Of a stretch of 64,000 nucleotides of DNA, positions 8,015-16,369 are shown piece after piece; position 1 is the stretch's first letter; each line of letters opens with the position of its first letter. The DNA lies in assembly GCF_000716785.1 (NCBI RefSeq), contig NZ_JNYY01000011.1, positions 1-64,000 on the forward strand. The letters are read 5' to 3'. A program made the position numbers and the translations under genes. Source of the DNA: Amycolatopsis vancoresmycina (GTDB taxonomy: Bacteria > Actinomycetota > Actinomycetes > Mycobacteriales > Pseudonocardiaceae). The notes beneath the pieces were generated by a model, which did no database searches, was not told the DNA's origin, and saw only the letters and a list, made by a program, of their open reading frames with translations.

Positions 8015-8033
8015 GTTAAGAAACTTTACTAAC
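8015..8033. promoter_or_regulatory. ROK-type operator (GTTAAGAAACTTTACTAAC)
   Basis: An A/T-rich interrupted palindrome (GTTA--AAA-C-TTT--TAAC) in a very GC-rich setting, 20 bp upstream of the permease start. It resembles the TTAGTAAA-type sites of NagC/XylR-like repressors. Confidence 0.6.
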
Positions 8034-8052
8034 TACTAGTCGGAGGCACGTC

Positions 8053-9477
8053 GTGAGTTCACCCACTCGGTCCGGGGAACCGCCCGCCCTTGAACGCCGT
8101 ATCGGCCCGCTGCAGGCCACCGCGATCAACATGACGCAGATGTGCGGGATCGGCCCGTTCGTCACGATCCCCGCGATGGTCGCCACCATGGGCGGCCCGC
8201 AGGCGATGTTCGGCTGGATCATCGGGGCGATCGTCGCGCTGGCCGACGGGCTGATCTGGGCCGAACTCGGGGCCGCGATGCCGGGGGCCGGCGGCACTTA
8301 CCTCTACTTGCGCGAGGCGTTCCAGTACCGGACCGGGCGCCTGATGCCGTTCCTGTTCGTCTGGAGCGCGGTGCTGTTCATCCCGCTGATCATGTCGACC
8401 GGCATCATCGGGCTCGTCCAGTACCTCGGCTACCTGATCCCGGGCGTCACCGACGACGCGGGCACGACCCCGCTCGGCAAGCTGATCGGCGTCGGCATCA
8501 CGCTCCTGATCATCCTGGCGCTGTTCCGGAAGATCGGTCAGATCGGCAAGCTGACCACCGGCCTGTTCGTGGTCATGCTGGTCGCCGTGCTCGCCACCAT
8601 CGTCGCGGCCTTCTCGCACTTCAGCGGCGCGCAGGCGTTCGCCTTCACGCCCGGCGCGTTCAGCTCGGCCGGCGAGGGCACGTTCTGGGGCGGCCTCGGC
8701 GCCGGCCTGATCATCGCGATCTACGACTACCTCGGCTACAACACGACCGCCTACCTCGGCGGCGAGGTCCGCTCGCCGGGCCGGACCATCCCGCGGTCGA
8801 TCATCTTCTCCATCCTCGGCATCATGAGCCTCTACTTCCTGCTGCAGGTCGGCGTGCTCGGCTCGATCCCGCTGGACCAGCTCAAGACCGCCACCTCGGT
8901 GGCCTCCTCCGTGCTCGAGCAGGCCTGGGGCACCGGCACGGCCAAGGCGATCACCGTGCTGATCGTGATCGCCGCGATCGGCTCGGTCTTCGCCGGGCTG
9001 CTCGGCGGGTCGCGGGTGCCGTTCGAAGCCGCGCGGGACAAGGTGTTCCTGCCGGTGTTCGGCAAGCTGCACCCGAAGCTCAACCTGCCGACCGCGGGCG
9101 TGCTCACCATGGGCGCGATCACGATCATCGGCTCGCTGTTCACGCTGACCGACGTCATCAACGCGGCCGTCGCCACGCTGGTCATCATCCAGTCACTGGC
9201 CCAGGTCGCCGCGATCTGGACGCTGCGGCGGCGGCAGCCGGACCTGAAGCGCCCGTACCGGCAGTGGCTCTACCCGGTGCCGACGCTGCTCGCGCTGGTC
9301 GGCTGGGTCTACATCTACGTCTCCGCGACCTGGCTCTCGATCGGGCTGTCGCTCGGCTGGATCGCCCTCGGCGCGATCGCGTACCTGGTCTATGCCAAGG
9401 CGGAGCACACGTGGCCGTTCGGGCCCAAGGAAATCAAGGAAGCCTTCGCCACCGAACCGGAAGGGGTTCAGGCATGA
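8053..9477 (+). CDS. APC-superfamily permease of the GH2/ROK operon
   Basis: A 474-residue protein with about 12 membrane helices. The N-terminal APC signature (INMTQMCGIGPFVTIPAMV, then GLIWAELGAAMPGAGGTYLYL) is clear, and the helix-6 region reads GGLGAGLIIAIYDYLGYNTTAYLGGEV, typical of amino-acid/amine transporters. GTG 8053 has GGAGG 6 nt upstream. It overlaps the next gene by 4 bp (ATGA) and begins a three-gene operon with a GH2 exo-glycosidase and a ROK kinase. An amine-specific carrier in a sugar operon suggests that the cargo carries an amino group, such as glucosamine; this is inference. Confidence 0.85.
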   Translation: MSSPTRSGEPPALERRIGPLQATAINMTQMCGIGPFVTIPAMVATMGGPQAMFGWIIGAIVALADGLIWAELGAAMPGAGGTYLYLREAFQYRTGRLMPFLFVWSAVLFIPLIMSTGIIGLVQYLGYLIPGVTDDAGTTPLGKLIGVGITLLIILALFRKIGQIGKLTTGLFVVMLVAVLATIVAAFSHFSGAQAFAFTPGAFSSAGEGTFWGGLGAGLIIAIYDYLGYNTTAYLGGEVRSPGRTIPRSIIFSILGIMSLYFLLQVGVLGSIPLDQLKTATSVASSVLEQAWGTGTAKAITVLIVIAAIGSVFAGLLGGSRVPFEAARDKVFLPVFGKLHPKLNLPTAGVLTMGAITIIGSLFTLTDVINAAVATLVIIQSLAQVAAIWTLRRRQPDLKRPYRQWLYPVPTLLALVGWVYIYVSATWLSIGLSLGWIALGAIAYLVYAKAEHTWPFGPKEIKEAFATEPEGVQA

Positions 9478-12287
9478 CCCGGAAGCTCGCGGTCCTCGCC
9501 GCGCTGCTGCTCGTGCCCGGCGTGCTGAGCGTGGCCGCGCCGGCGTCCGCGCAGCAGGACCTCGCGAAACCGCACGGGTTCAGCACGATCGGCCTGCCGG
9601 GCTGGCAGGTCCTCACGACGGCGAACGTCAAGGACGGCGGAGACAAGGTCTCCACGCCCGGGTACGCCACCCGTGGCTGGCTGCCGGTGAAGGTCGACGA
9701 CGCCGGCGCGCCCGGCACCGAGATCACCGCGCTGGTCCAGAACGGCAAGTGCCCGGACGTCTTCTACTCGGACAACATCCGCAAGTGCTTCGGGTACGTC
9801 GACAAGCTCGGCCCGGTCGTCACCCAGCCGTTCGCCGACCCGTGGTGGTACCGCACCGACTTCACCCCGGACATCCGGCCGGGCCAGCACGCGAAGCTGA
9901 CCATCCCCGGCATCGTCGGCGAGGGCGACGTCTGGGTGAACGGCACGCTCGTCGCGACGAAGGACGTCGTCAGCGGCGCGTTCGCCGGGCACACCTTCGA
10001 CGTCTCGAAGCTGGTCAAGCCGGGCAAGAACACCCTGGCGATCAAGGTCTACCCGAACAACCCGCTGAAGATGTACACCCTCGACCAGGTGGACTGGAGC
10101 CAGATCCTGCCGGACAACGACACCGGCATCCAGTTCCCGCCCACCCTGCAGGTCTCCGACGCCCTCTCCGGCGACAACGCGCACGTCGTGCAGGACAACG
10201 CACCCGACCTGTCCAGCTCGAAGCTGACCGTGAAGGTGGACGTCACCAACGACGCGGCCGCGCCGCAGACCGGCGACGTCGCCGCGACGATCACCCCGCC
10301 CTCGGGCGCGCCGGTCGTCGTGCGGCAGCGCGTCACGATCCCGGCGAACACCAAGCGGACCGTCGTGTTCGCGCCGGTGAAGATCGACCGCCCCCAGGTG
10401 TGGTGGCCGTATTCGATGGGCGCCCAGCCGCTGTACACGCTGACCACCGCGGTCTCGCAGGACGGCGTGCTGTCGACGTCGTCGAAGAGCACGTTCGGCA
10501 TCCGCACGGTGACCTCGCGGCTGGTCGGCAAGTCCGCGCCGCTGCCGGAAGGCGCGCGGCAGTTCACGATCAACGGCAAGGACTTCGTCTTCCGCGGCGG
10601 CGGTTTCGCGCCGGACCTGTTCCTGCGCTACGACCAGGCCGACACCGCGCACCAGATCGCGCTGATCAAGAACCTGGGGCTGTCCGGTGTCCGCCTCGAA
10701 GGCCACGACATGCCGCAGGACTTCTACGACCAGGCCGACCGCGCGGGCCTGCTGGTGATCGGCGGGTTCCTCTGCTGCGACGCCTGGCAGCCCGACACCG
10801 CCGAGCAGCTGGGCGAGCGCGACCTGCGGATCATCCACGACTCCTCCGTGAGCATCGCGCAGCGCGAACGCAGTCACCCCAGCGTGTTCAACTACGGCTG
10901 GAGCGACAACGAGCCGTTCCCGAACCAGGAACAGGCCGTCCTCAGTGCCTTCAAGCAGGAGGACTTCCAGGTTCCGGTGATCGCCTCGGCCGAGTACAAG
11001 AGCACGCCGACGCTGGGCAACTCGGGCGAGAAAGAAGGCCCGTACGACTGGGTCCCGCCGTCGTACTGGTACGACAGCTCGCACTTCGACGCGTCCGACG
11101 ACAGCCGGACCAACGCGGGCGGCGCCTGGGGCTTCGCGAGCGAGCAGAGCGCCGGGCACACCGTGCCGACGCTGGACTCGATCAAGCGGTTCCTGTCGCC
11201 CGCGGAGCAGGCGAAGCTGTGGCAGGACCCGGCGTACAACCAGTACCACGCCAACTTCGAGCCGGACCACGGCGGTTACGCGTTCGGCACGCTGTACACA
11301 CTGGACCAGTCCATCCTGCAGCGGTACGGGAAGTGGACCTCGCTCAAGTCCTATGTGGACCTGGCGAACATCGCGAACTACGAGAACACCCGCTCGCAGT
11401 TCGAGGCGTTCCTGCACCACTCGGCGGACAAGGCGAACCCGGCCACCGGCGTCGTCTACTGGCAGCTGAACAAGGGCTGGCCGACGCTGCTGTGGTCGCT
11501 CTACAACGACGACGGCGACCAGCCCGGCGCGTTCTTCGGCGCCAAGAAGGCGAACCGGCCGCTGCACGCGCTCTACGGCTACGACAACGGATCCGTGACG
11601 CTGGACAACCTCGGCGCCACCACGCAGTCCGGCCTGTCGGTGCAGGCCCGCGTCCTCGACACCGCGGGCAAGGTCCTCGACGACCAGACGGTCTCGGGTG
11701 TTTCGCTGGATTCGCAGGGCGTGCGCACCGGAGTCCTGAAGCCGAAGGTGCCCGCGGAGACAAAGGCGCCCGCGCCGGCGCAGGTCTACTTCGTGGAACT
11801 GCAGGTCAAGCAGGGCGGGAAGGTCGTGGACCGGAACGTCTACTGGCTGTCGACGCAGAAGGACGTCGTCGACTGGGCCAAGACGCTCGGCAACCCGCAG
11901 GCGACGCTGTCGCAGTACAGCAACCTGCAGGCGCTGCAGAACCTGCCGAAGTCGCAGGTCGGCGTCACCGCGTCGACCAAGGCGCAGGGCGGCGGCCTCG
12001 TCACCACGGTGACGGTCACGAACACCGCGAAGACGCCGGGGGCGGCGTTCTTCCTGCGGGCCGACGTCCGCCGCGGGACGCCGGACGGGCGCGAGGCGCC
12101 GGGGGACAACCAGCTCGCGAACGCGACCTGGGACGACAACGACATCACGCTGTGGCCGGGTCAGTCGCAGACGCTGACCGTCACCTACCAGGCGGCCGAC
12201 CTGCGCGGGGCGGCCCCGGTGATCAGCGTCGACGGGTTCAACACGGGCCGGGTCGTGGTGCGGGGGACAGGAGGGGCGCACGCGTGA
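9474..12287 (+). CDS. Secreted GH2 exo-glycosidase, exo-beta-D-glucosaminidase (CsxA)-like
   Basis: A 937-residue pre-protein with a Sec signal (MTRKLAVLAALLLVPG, cleavage near residue 25). The order is sugar-binding jelly roll, immunoglobulin-like domain, TIM barrel, then beta-sandwich domains. The barrel shows SGVRLEGHDMP, a Cys-Cys pair in GGFLCCDAWQ, SDNEPF with Asp478 as likely acid/base, and GFASEQSAG with Glu557 as likely nucleophile; these match the CsxA subgroup, which removes glucosamine from chitosan ends. Coupled to the permease by ATGA and to the kinase by GTGA. Exact substrate could be another amino sugar or mannoside. Confidence 0.85.
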   Translation: MTRKLAVLAALLLVPGVLSVAAPASAQQDLAKPHGFSTIGLPGWQVLTTANVKDGGDKVSTPGYATRGWLPVKVDDAGAPGTEITALVQNGKCPDVFYSDNIRKCFGYVDKLGPVVTQPFADPWWYRTDFTPDIRPGQHAKLTIPGIVGEGDVWVNGTLVATKDVVSGAFAGHTFDVSKLVKPGKNTLAIKVYPNNPLKMYTLDQVDWSQILPDNDTGIQFPPTLQVSDALSGDNAHVVQDNAPDLSSSKLTVKVDVTNDAAAPQTGDVAATITPPSGAPVVVRQRVTIPANTKRTVVFAPVKIDRPQVWWPYSMGAQPLYTLTTAVSQDGVLSTSSKSTFGIRTVTSRLVGKSAPLPEGARQFTINGKDFVFRGGGFAPDLFLRYDQADTAHQIALIKNLGLSGVRLEGHDMPQDFYDQADRAGLLVIGGFLCCDAWQPDTAEQLGERDLRIIHDSSVSIAQRERSHPSVFNYGWSDNEPFPNQEQAVLSAFKQEDFQVPVIASAEYKSTPTLGNSGEKEGPYDWVPPSYWYDSSHFDASDDSRTNAGGAWGFASEQSAGHTVPTLDSIKRFLSPAEQAKLWQDPAYNQYHANFEPDHGGYAFGTLYTLDQSILQRYGKWTSLKSYVDLANIANYENTRSQFEAFLHHSADKANPATGVVYWQLNKGWPTLLWSLYNDDGDQPGAFFGAKKANRPLHALYGYDNGSVTLDNLGATTQSGLSVQARVLDTAGKVLDDQTVSGVSLDSQGVRTGVLKPKVPAETKAPAPAQVYFVELQVKQGGKVVDRNVYWLSTQKDVVDWAKTLGNPQATLSQYSNLQALQNLPKSQVGVTASTKAQGGGLVTTVTVTNTAKTPGAAFFLRADVRRGTPDGREAPGDNQLANATWDDNDITLWPGQSQTLTVTYQAADLRGAAPVISVDGFNTGRVVVRGTGGAHA

Positions 12288-13174
12288 GCGACGATCGGAT
12301 TCTCGGGATCGACTTCGGCGGCACGAAGGTGGCGCTGGGGCTCGCCGACCGCGACGGCACCCTGCTGGCGACGCGCCGGCTGGACACCGACGCGCAGGCG
12401 GGGGCCGAGCAGGTGGTGGTGCGCGCGCTCGCGGCGGCCAGGGCCCTCCTGGCCGACGAGGGCGCGGTGCCCGCCTGCATCGGCGTCGTCAGCCCGGGGA
12501 TCGTGCTGCCGGACCGCATCCTGCTCGCGCCGAACGTGCCGGGGTGGGAGCAGCTGCGCCTGGCGGAGCTGGTGGCCGCCGAGTTCCCGGCCGTGCCGAT
12601 CTCGGTGGGCACGGACGCGAAGGCGGCGGCGCTGGCGGAATGGCGCTGGGGCGCGCTGGCCGGGGCCGACCCGGCGGTGTTCCTGTCGCTGGGCACCGGC
12701 ATCGCGGCGGCGGTGCTGTTCGGCGGCCGGGTGCTGACCGGCGCCAACGGAGCTGCCGGCGAGATCGGGTACAACCTGCTCTCGCCGCAGGACACCGAGG
12801 GTTTCGCGAGCGGAGCGGCGCCGCTCGAGGAAGCCGTCGGTGGGCGTGGGCTGGGCGGCCGGGCGAGCGAACTGCTCGGCCGCCCGGTCACCGCCGGTGA
12901 GCTGTTCGCGCTGGCCAAGGAGAACGTCGAGGCGAAGGAACTGGTGACCGCGGCGCTCGACGAGCTGTCGATGCACGTGGCGAACCTGGCGATCATGCTG
13001 GACCCGCAGCGCATCGCGGTCGGCGGCGGGCTGGTGCGCTCGGCCGACGTGCTGCTGCCGGCGCTGGCGGACCGGCTCGCGCACGCGGTGCCGTTCCCGC
13101 CGCAGCTGGTGGCGGCCCGCTTCGACCAGGACGCGGCGCTGCTCGGCGCGGTCGCGCTGGCCCTGGGCGGCTGA
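12284..13174 (+). CDS. ROK-family sugar kinase
   Basis: A 296-residue kinase with the ATP motif ILGIDFGGTKVALGLAD at the N-terminus, LAPNVPGWE and GTDAKAAALAE around the sugar site, and LSLGTGIAAAVLFGG. The catalytic Asp is that of GTDAK. Unlike most ROK glucokinases it has no CxCGxxGCxE zinc motif: after GAAGEIGYNLLSPQ there is no cysteine, and the usual GEIGH histidine is Tyr. GTG 12284 overlaps the GH2 stop. It probably phosphorylates the monosaccharide released by the GH2 enzyme and taken up by the permease. Confidence 0.85.
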   Translation: MSDDRILGIDFGGTKVALGLADRDGTLLATRRLDTDAQAGAEQVVVRALAAARALLADEGAVPACIGVVSPGIVLPDRILLAPNVPGWEQLRLAELVAAEFPAVPISVGTDAKAAALAEWRWGALAGADPAVFLSLGTGIAAAVLFGGRVLTGANGAAGEIGYNLLSPQDTEGFASGAAPLEEAVGGRGLGGRASELLGRPVTAGELFALAKENVEAKELVTAALDELSMHVANLAIMLDPQRIAVGGGLVRSADVLLPALADRLAHAVPFPPQLVAARFDQDAALLGAVALALGG

Positions 13175-13179
13175 GTCGT

Positions 13180-13220
13180 CCGGGTGGTGTGCCGGTGCCC
13201 CGACCCGGCCCACCACCCGG
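13180..13220. terminator. Inverted repeat between convergent genes
   Basis: CCGGGTGGTG (13180-13189) pairs with CACCACCCGG (13211-13220) across a 21-nt loop that is itself GC-rich. It lies between the kinase stop and the stop of the opposing MFS gene, as expected for a shared terminator. Confidence 0.5.
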
Positions 13221-13230
13221 TTTCAGCGTT

Positions 13231-14439
13231 TCAGGCCGGGGCCACGGCGGCTTCTTCCGCGTACCGGAAGGCGGCGGGGGACAGCGTGAACCAGACCAGC
13301 ACCGCGCTGACCGCCTGGATGCCCGCGGCCACCACCCAGACCGCGCGCAGGCCCCAGTGGGCCGCGACGAGCCCGCCGGTCAGCGCGCCCAGCGGGGTCA
13401 GGCCCCAGGCCAGCGCCCGGTGGCTGGTCAGGACCCGGCCCAGCAGCGGCGCCGGCGTGAAGCGCTGGCGGCTCGACTGCGAACAGACGTTCCAGATCAG
13501 CACGGTCGCCGTCAGCGACACCAGGACGACGCCCACCAGCGGCGGCCACGGCGGGACGAAGGCGATCAGCAGTTCCGTCACCACGCCGAAGCTCTGCGCG
13601 AACCGCATCGACCACGAGTAGCCGAGCCGGTCCACCACCTTCTGCACCACGAACGACGACGCGACCCAGCCGACGGCGAGGCAGGCGAGCAGCAGGCCGT
13701 AGCCGACCGGCCCGACGTGCAGGACCTGCGTCGCGTAGAGCACGAACATCGCGTTGCCGGCGCTCGCGGCGAACGAGCCGAGGGCGACGTTGATCGTGAT
13801 CGACCGCAGCAGCGGCGTCCGCACCAGGTGCCGCAGCCCGCCGGAGAGGTCGCGCAGCGGGTGCGTCGTCGCCGCCACGACGGACTGCGACGGGATCCGG
13901 CGGGCCAGGACGAACGCGAGGACCGCGCAGCCGGCGGCCAGCCACGCGGGCGCCCCGCCGCTCACCGCGACCAGGAACCCGGTCAGCGGCGGCACGACGA
14001 ACCGCACGACCCCCTGGTCGATCACCGTGAGCCGCGCGTTGGCGTGGGCGAGCTGGCCGGGCCCGACCAGTTCCGGCACGAGCGCGCCGCTGGCACCGTC
14101 CCCGAGCACCCGCGCCGAGGTGATGACGAAGGCGACCACCAGCAGCACGGGCAGGCTGAGCACCTTCCCCGAGGTGACGGCGGCGAGCACGACGGCGGCC
14201 CCGGCCAGCACGGCGTAGGCCCAGGCCAGCACGGTGGTCCGCCGCACCCGGTCGATGAGCACCCCGGCGAACAGGGAAAGCAGCAGCCACGGCGCTTCCC
14301 CGACGACGTTGATCAGCGACACCTGCCGCGGATCGGTGGTGACGGAGACGGCGAGCAGCGGAATGGCGGCGAGCAGCAGCCCCTCGGCGGCGGAACCGGA
14401 CACCATCACGGCCTGCAGCCGCACCCACCTCGACGCCAT
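13231..14439 (-). CDS. MFS exporter (12-helix, MFS_3-like)
   Basis: A 402-residue transporter with about 12 hydrophobic helices and the loop motif GVLIDRVRRTTVL after helix 2. The family (enterobactin/macrolide-exporter-like) exports small molecules. ATG 14439 is the best start; the Shine-Dalgarno is weak (GGGATC). It follows the LacI-type regulator gene by 41 bp on the same strand, and a diverged copy of the LacI operator lies in that gap, so it is probably the regulated target. Substrate not predictable. Confidence 0.8.
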   Translation of the reverse strand: MASRWVRLQAVMVSGSAAEGLLLAAIPLLAVSVTTDPRQVSLINVVGEAPWLLLSLFAGVLIDRVRRTTVLAWAYAVLAGAAVVLAAVTSGKVLSLPVLLVVAFVITSARVLGDGASGALVPELVGPGQLAHANARLTVIDQGVVRFVVPPLTGFLVAVSGGAPAWLAAGCAVLAFVLARRIPSQSVVAATTHPLRDLSGGLRHLVRTPLLRSITINVALGSFAASAGNAMFVLYATQVLHVGPVGYGLLLACLAVGWVASSFVVQKVVDRLGYSWSMRFAQSFGVVTELLIAFVPPWPPLVGVVLVSLTATVLIWNVCSQSSRQRFTPAPLLGRVLTSHRALAWGLTPLGALTGGLVAAHWGLRAVWVVAAGIQAVSAVLVWFTLSPAAFRYAEEAAVAPA

Positions 14440-14470
14440 GATCCCGAGCCTGCCCGATGGACCGGTGAAT

Positions 14471-14484
14471 CCGAAACGATTTAG
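14471..14484. promoter_or_regulatory. Diverged LacI-type operator before the MFS gene
   Basis: Read on the minus strand this is CTAAATCGTTTCGG, matching 11 of 14 positions of the perfect site CTGAAACGTTTCAG found upstream of the lacI-type gene. It covers the regulator's stop codon and is 32 bp from the MFS start. Confidence 0.45.
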
Positions 14485-15476
14485 CGGCGCACCCGGGTCG
14501 ACTCGCGCACCACCAGCTCGGGCGTGAACACCACCGCCTGCCGTTCCGGCTTCGTGTCCGACGTCTCCGCCAGCAGCAGTTCCGCCGCCGTGCGGCCGAG
14601 GCGGCGGGCCGGCTGGCGGACCGACGTCAGCGGGACCGCCGCGGCGCCCGCGAACTCGATGTCGTCGTACCCCACGATCGCCATCTCCTCCGGGACGCGG
14701 ACCCCGGCGCCGACCATCGCCTGCAGCACGCCCAGAGCAAGCAGGTCGTTCGCGCAGAACACCGCCGTCGGGCGAGGGCTCATGCCGAGCAGGCGGGCGC
14801 CGGCGTCGCGGCCGGAGGTGACGTCGAGGCCGATCGCTTCCAGCACGGTCAGCTCGGCCCCCGAGCCGGTCAGCGCGGTGCGCAGGCCCTGCTCGCGGTC
14901 GCGGCACTGGGCGAGGATGGCGGGGCCGTTGACGAAGGCGATCCGCCGGTGACCGGTTTCCAGCAGGTGCCGTCCGCCGAGCGCGCCGCCGGCGACGTCG
15001 TCCACCGACACCGAACTCGCCTCGGCCGCCGGGGCCTTGCGGTCGACGAAGACGTACGGCGTGCCGGTGCGCCGGAACGTCCGCAGGGCCTCGCCGGACG
15101 TCGCGACCGGGCTCAGCAGCACGCCGCGCACCCGCTGCTCGGCGAACATCGCCAGGTACGACGCCTCCAGCTCGGACCGCTGGCCGCTGTTGCAGGTGAT
15201 GATGTTGAGGCCCTCGGCGTGCGCGGCCTGCTCGGCGCCGCGGGCGACGTCGACGAAGAACGGGTTGCCGAGATCGAGCACGAGCAGCCCCATGACGCGG
15301 CTGCGGCCGGCGCGCAGCTGACGGGCCGACTCGTCGCGGACGTAGCCCAGCTCCTCGATCACCGACAGCACCCGGCTGCGGGTGGCCGCCGCGACCACGT
15401 GCGGCCGGTTGACCACATTGGACACCGTGCCGATCGAGACGCCGGCCCGTTTCGCGACGTCCTTGATGCCGACCAC
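14481..15476 (-). CDS. LacI-family transcriptional regulator
   Basis: A 331-residue repressor: N-terminal HTH (IKDVAKRAGVSIGTVSNVVNRP, split here as VGIKDVAKRAG and VSIGTVSNV) with hinge helix, then a periplasmic-binding-protein-like effector domain (LLVLDLGNPFFVDVARGAEQAA to YDDIEFAGAAAVPLTSVRQP). Start is GTG 15476 with GGGGG upstream. A perfect CTGAAACGTTTCAG operator sits 39 bp upstream and a weaker copy precedes the following MFS gene, so it probably autoregulates and controls that gene. Effector is likely a sugar. Confidence 0.88.
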   Translation of the reverse strand: MVGIKDVAKRAGVSIGTVSNVVNRPHVVAAATRSRVLSVIEELGYVRDESARQLRAGRSRVMGLLVLDLGNPFFVDVARGAEQAAHAEGLNIITCNSGQRSELEASYLAMFAEQRVRGVLLSPVATSGEALRTFRRTGTPYVFVDRKAPAAEASSVSVDDVAGGALGGRHLLETGHRRIAFVNGPAILAQCRDREQGLRTALTGSGAELTVLEAIGLDVTSGRDAGARLLGMSPRPTAVFCANDLLALGVLQAMVGAGVRVPEEMAIVGYDDIEFAGAAAVPLTSVRQPARRLGRTAAELLLAETSDTKPERQAVVFTPELVVRESTRVRR

Positions 15477-15507
15477 GGAACCCCCTCGCTGAGAGAGCGT
15501 GAGCCTA

Positions 15508-16272
15508 TCATGATCTGAAACGTTTCAGGACCTGCGGATCGGTCTCGTCGAGCTTGCCGAACCGCAGCAGCGCGCCGAGGTCGGCGACGACGATGCGCCG
15601 GTACTCGCTGCGGAGGACACCCAGCCGGTGGAGGCGCTGGGTGGTCTTCTCGAACGTGCTCAGCGCGACCCCGGTGAGGGAGGCGATTTCGGCCTGGGTG
15701 AGGGAAAGGTCGAGGATCCAGCCCTCGCAGCTGGGGCGGCCGTGGCGGCGGACGATCTCGGCCAGGACGCGGCCGACCCGCATCGGCGCCGGGCAGCTGA
15801 GGATCTCGGCGCGGCGGCTGTTCGCCCAGTGCAGCCGGGTGCTCAGCGAACTGGCCACCGCCCGCCACAAGTCGGGATGGCGGTCGAGGAACTCGGTGAA
15901 CTGCGCCTTGCCGACGAGGTTCGCCCGGACGGGCGTGCAGGTCTGCACGTTGGCCGACCGCCGCCGGTCTTCGAAGACCGACAGCTCGCCGAGGATGTCG
16001 CCCGGGCCGCGCAGCGCGAGCAGCACCGGACGGCCGAACTCGGTGTCGACGACCACCTTCAGCGTGCCGGTCAGCGGGATCACCACGTGGTGGCTCGGCT
16101 CGCCCTGCCGCAGCACGGTCTGCCGCGCGCGGTAGGTCACCGGCGTCCCGAGGTCGAGCAGGGCGTCCCCGGTGCTCGCCCCGAGCAGCCCGAGCACCGA
16201 GTCGGCCGGCCATTGTCGTTGCTGGTTCAGCGCTACCCCCGTGGTCCGGACGCTGCCGTCGCGGCGTGTCAC
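15508..16272 (-). CDS. Crp/Fnr-family regulator with intact cyclic-nucleotide cassette
   Basis: About 254 residues; the GTG at 16272 is the longest sensible start, but its Shine-Dalgarno is poor and a palindrome covers it, so a start nearer 16230 or 16197 is possible. The beta-barrel domain keeps the phosphate-binding cassette GELSVFEDRRRSANV, with the Glu and the Arg-Ser-Ala that contact the cyclic phosphate in Crp. The C-terminal winged helix reads LSLTQAEIASLTGVALSTFEK. It is divergent from a Pycsar-effector-like membrane gene. Its last codons contain the LacI operator of the downstream gene. Confidence 0.8.
   Translation of the reverse strand: MTRRDGSVRTTGVALNQQRQWPADSVLGLLGASTGDALLDLGTPVTYRARQTVLRQGEPSHHVVIPLTGTLKVVVDTEFGRPVLLALRGPGDILGELSVFEDRRRSANVQTCTPVRANLVGKAQFTEFLDRHPDLWRAVASSLSTRLHWANSRRAEILSCPAPMRVGRVLAEIVRRHGRPSCEGWILDLSLTQAEIASLTGVALSTFEKTTQRLHRLGVLRSEYRRIVVADLGALLRFGKLDETDPQVLKRFRS
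15515..15528. promoter_or_regulatory. Perfect LacI-family operator CTGAAACGTTTCAG
   Basis: A 14-bp perfect palindrome with the central CG typical of LacI/GalR sites, located inside the last codons of the upstream crp-type gene and 39 bp before the lacI-type start. Confidence 0.8.
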
Positions 16273-16275
16273 GCC
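16263..16275. promoter_or_regulatory. Palindrome GGCGTG-T-CACGCC at the crp-type start
   Basis: Perfect 6-bp arms with GTG/CAC half-sites, reminiscent of Crp boxes (GTG-N-CAC). It lies in the divergent promoter region of the crp-type gene and the small membrane protein and overlaps the proposed GTG start. Confidence 0.35.
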
Positions 16276-16369
16276 AGGGAAGCCCGGACCGGCGCCGGTG
16301 AACCCGTCATCCGATGGGGTGCGGGCGCCCGGATCGCGGAAAAGTGGGTGCGGGAGAACGGAGATCGCG

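Noticed and set aside
8142..13174. Plus-strand frames of 1260-1381 codons running through the permease, GH2 and kinase genes
   Set aside because: Only parts of these frames coincide with real genes; the true starts are fixed by signal peptide, ATGA/GTGA overlaps and domain limits. No giant fusion protein exists.
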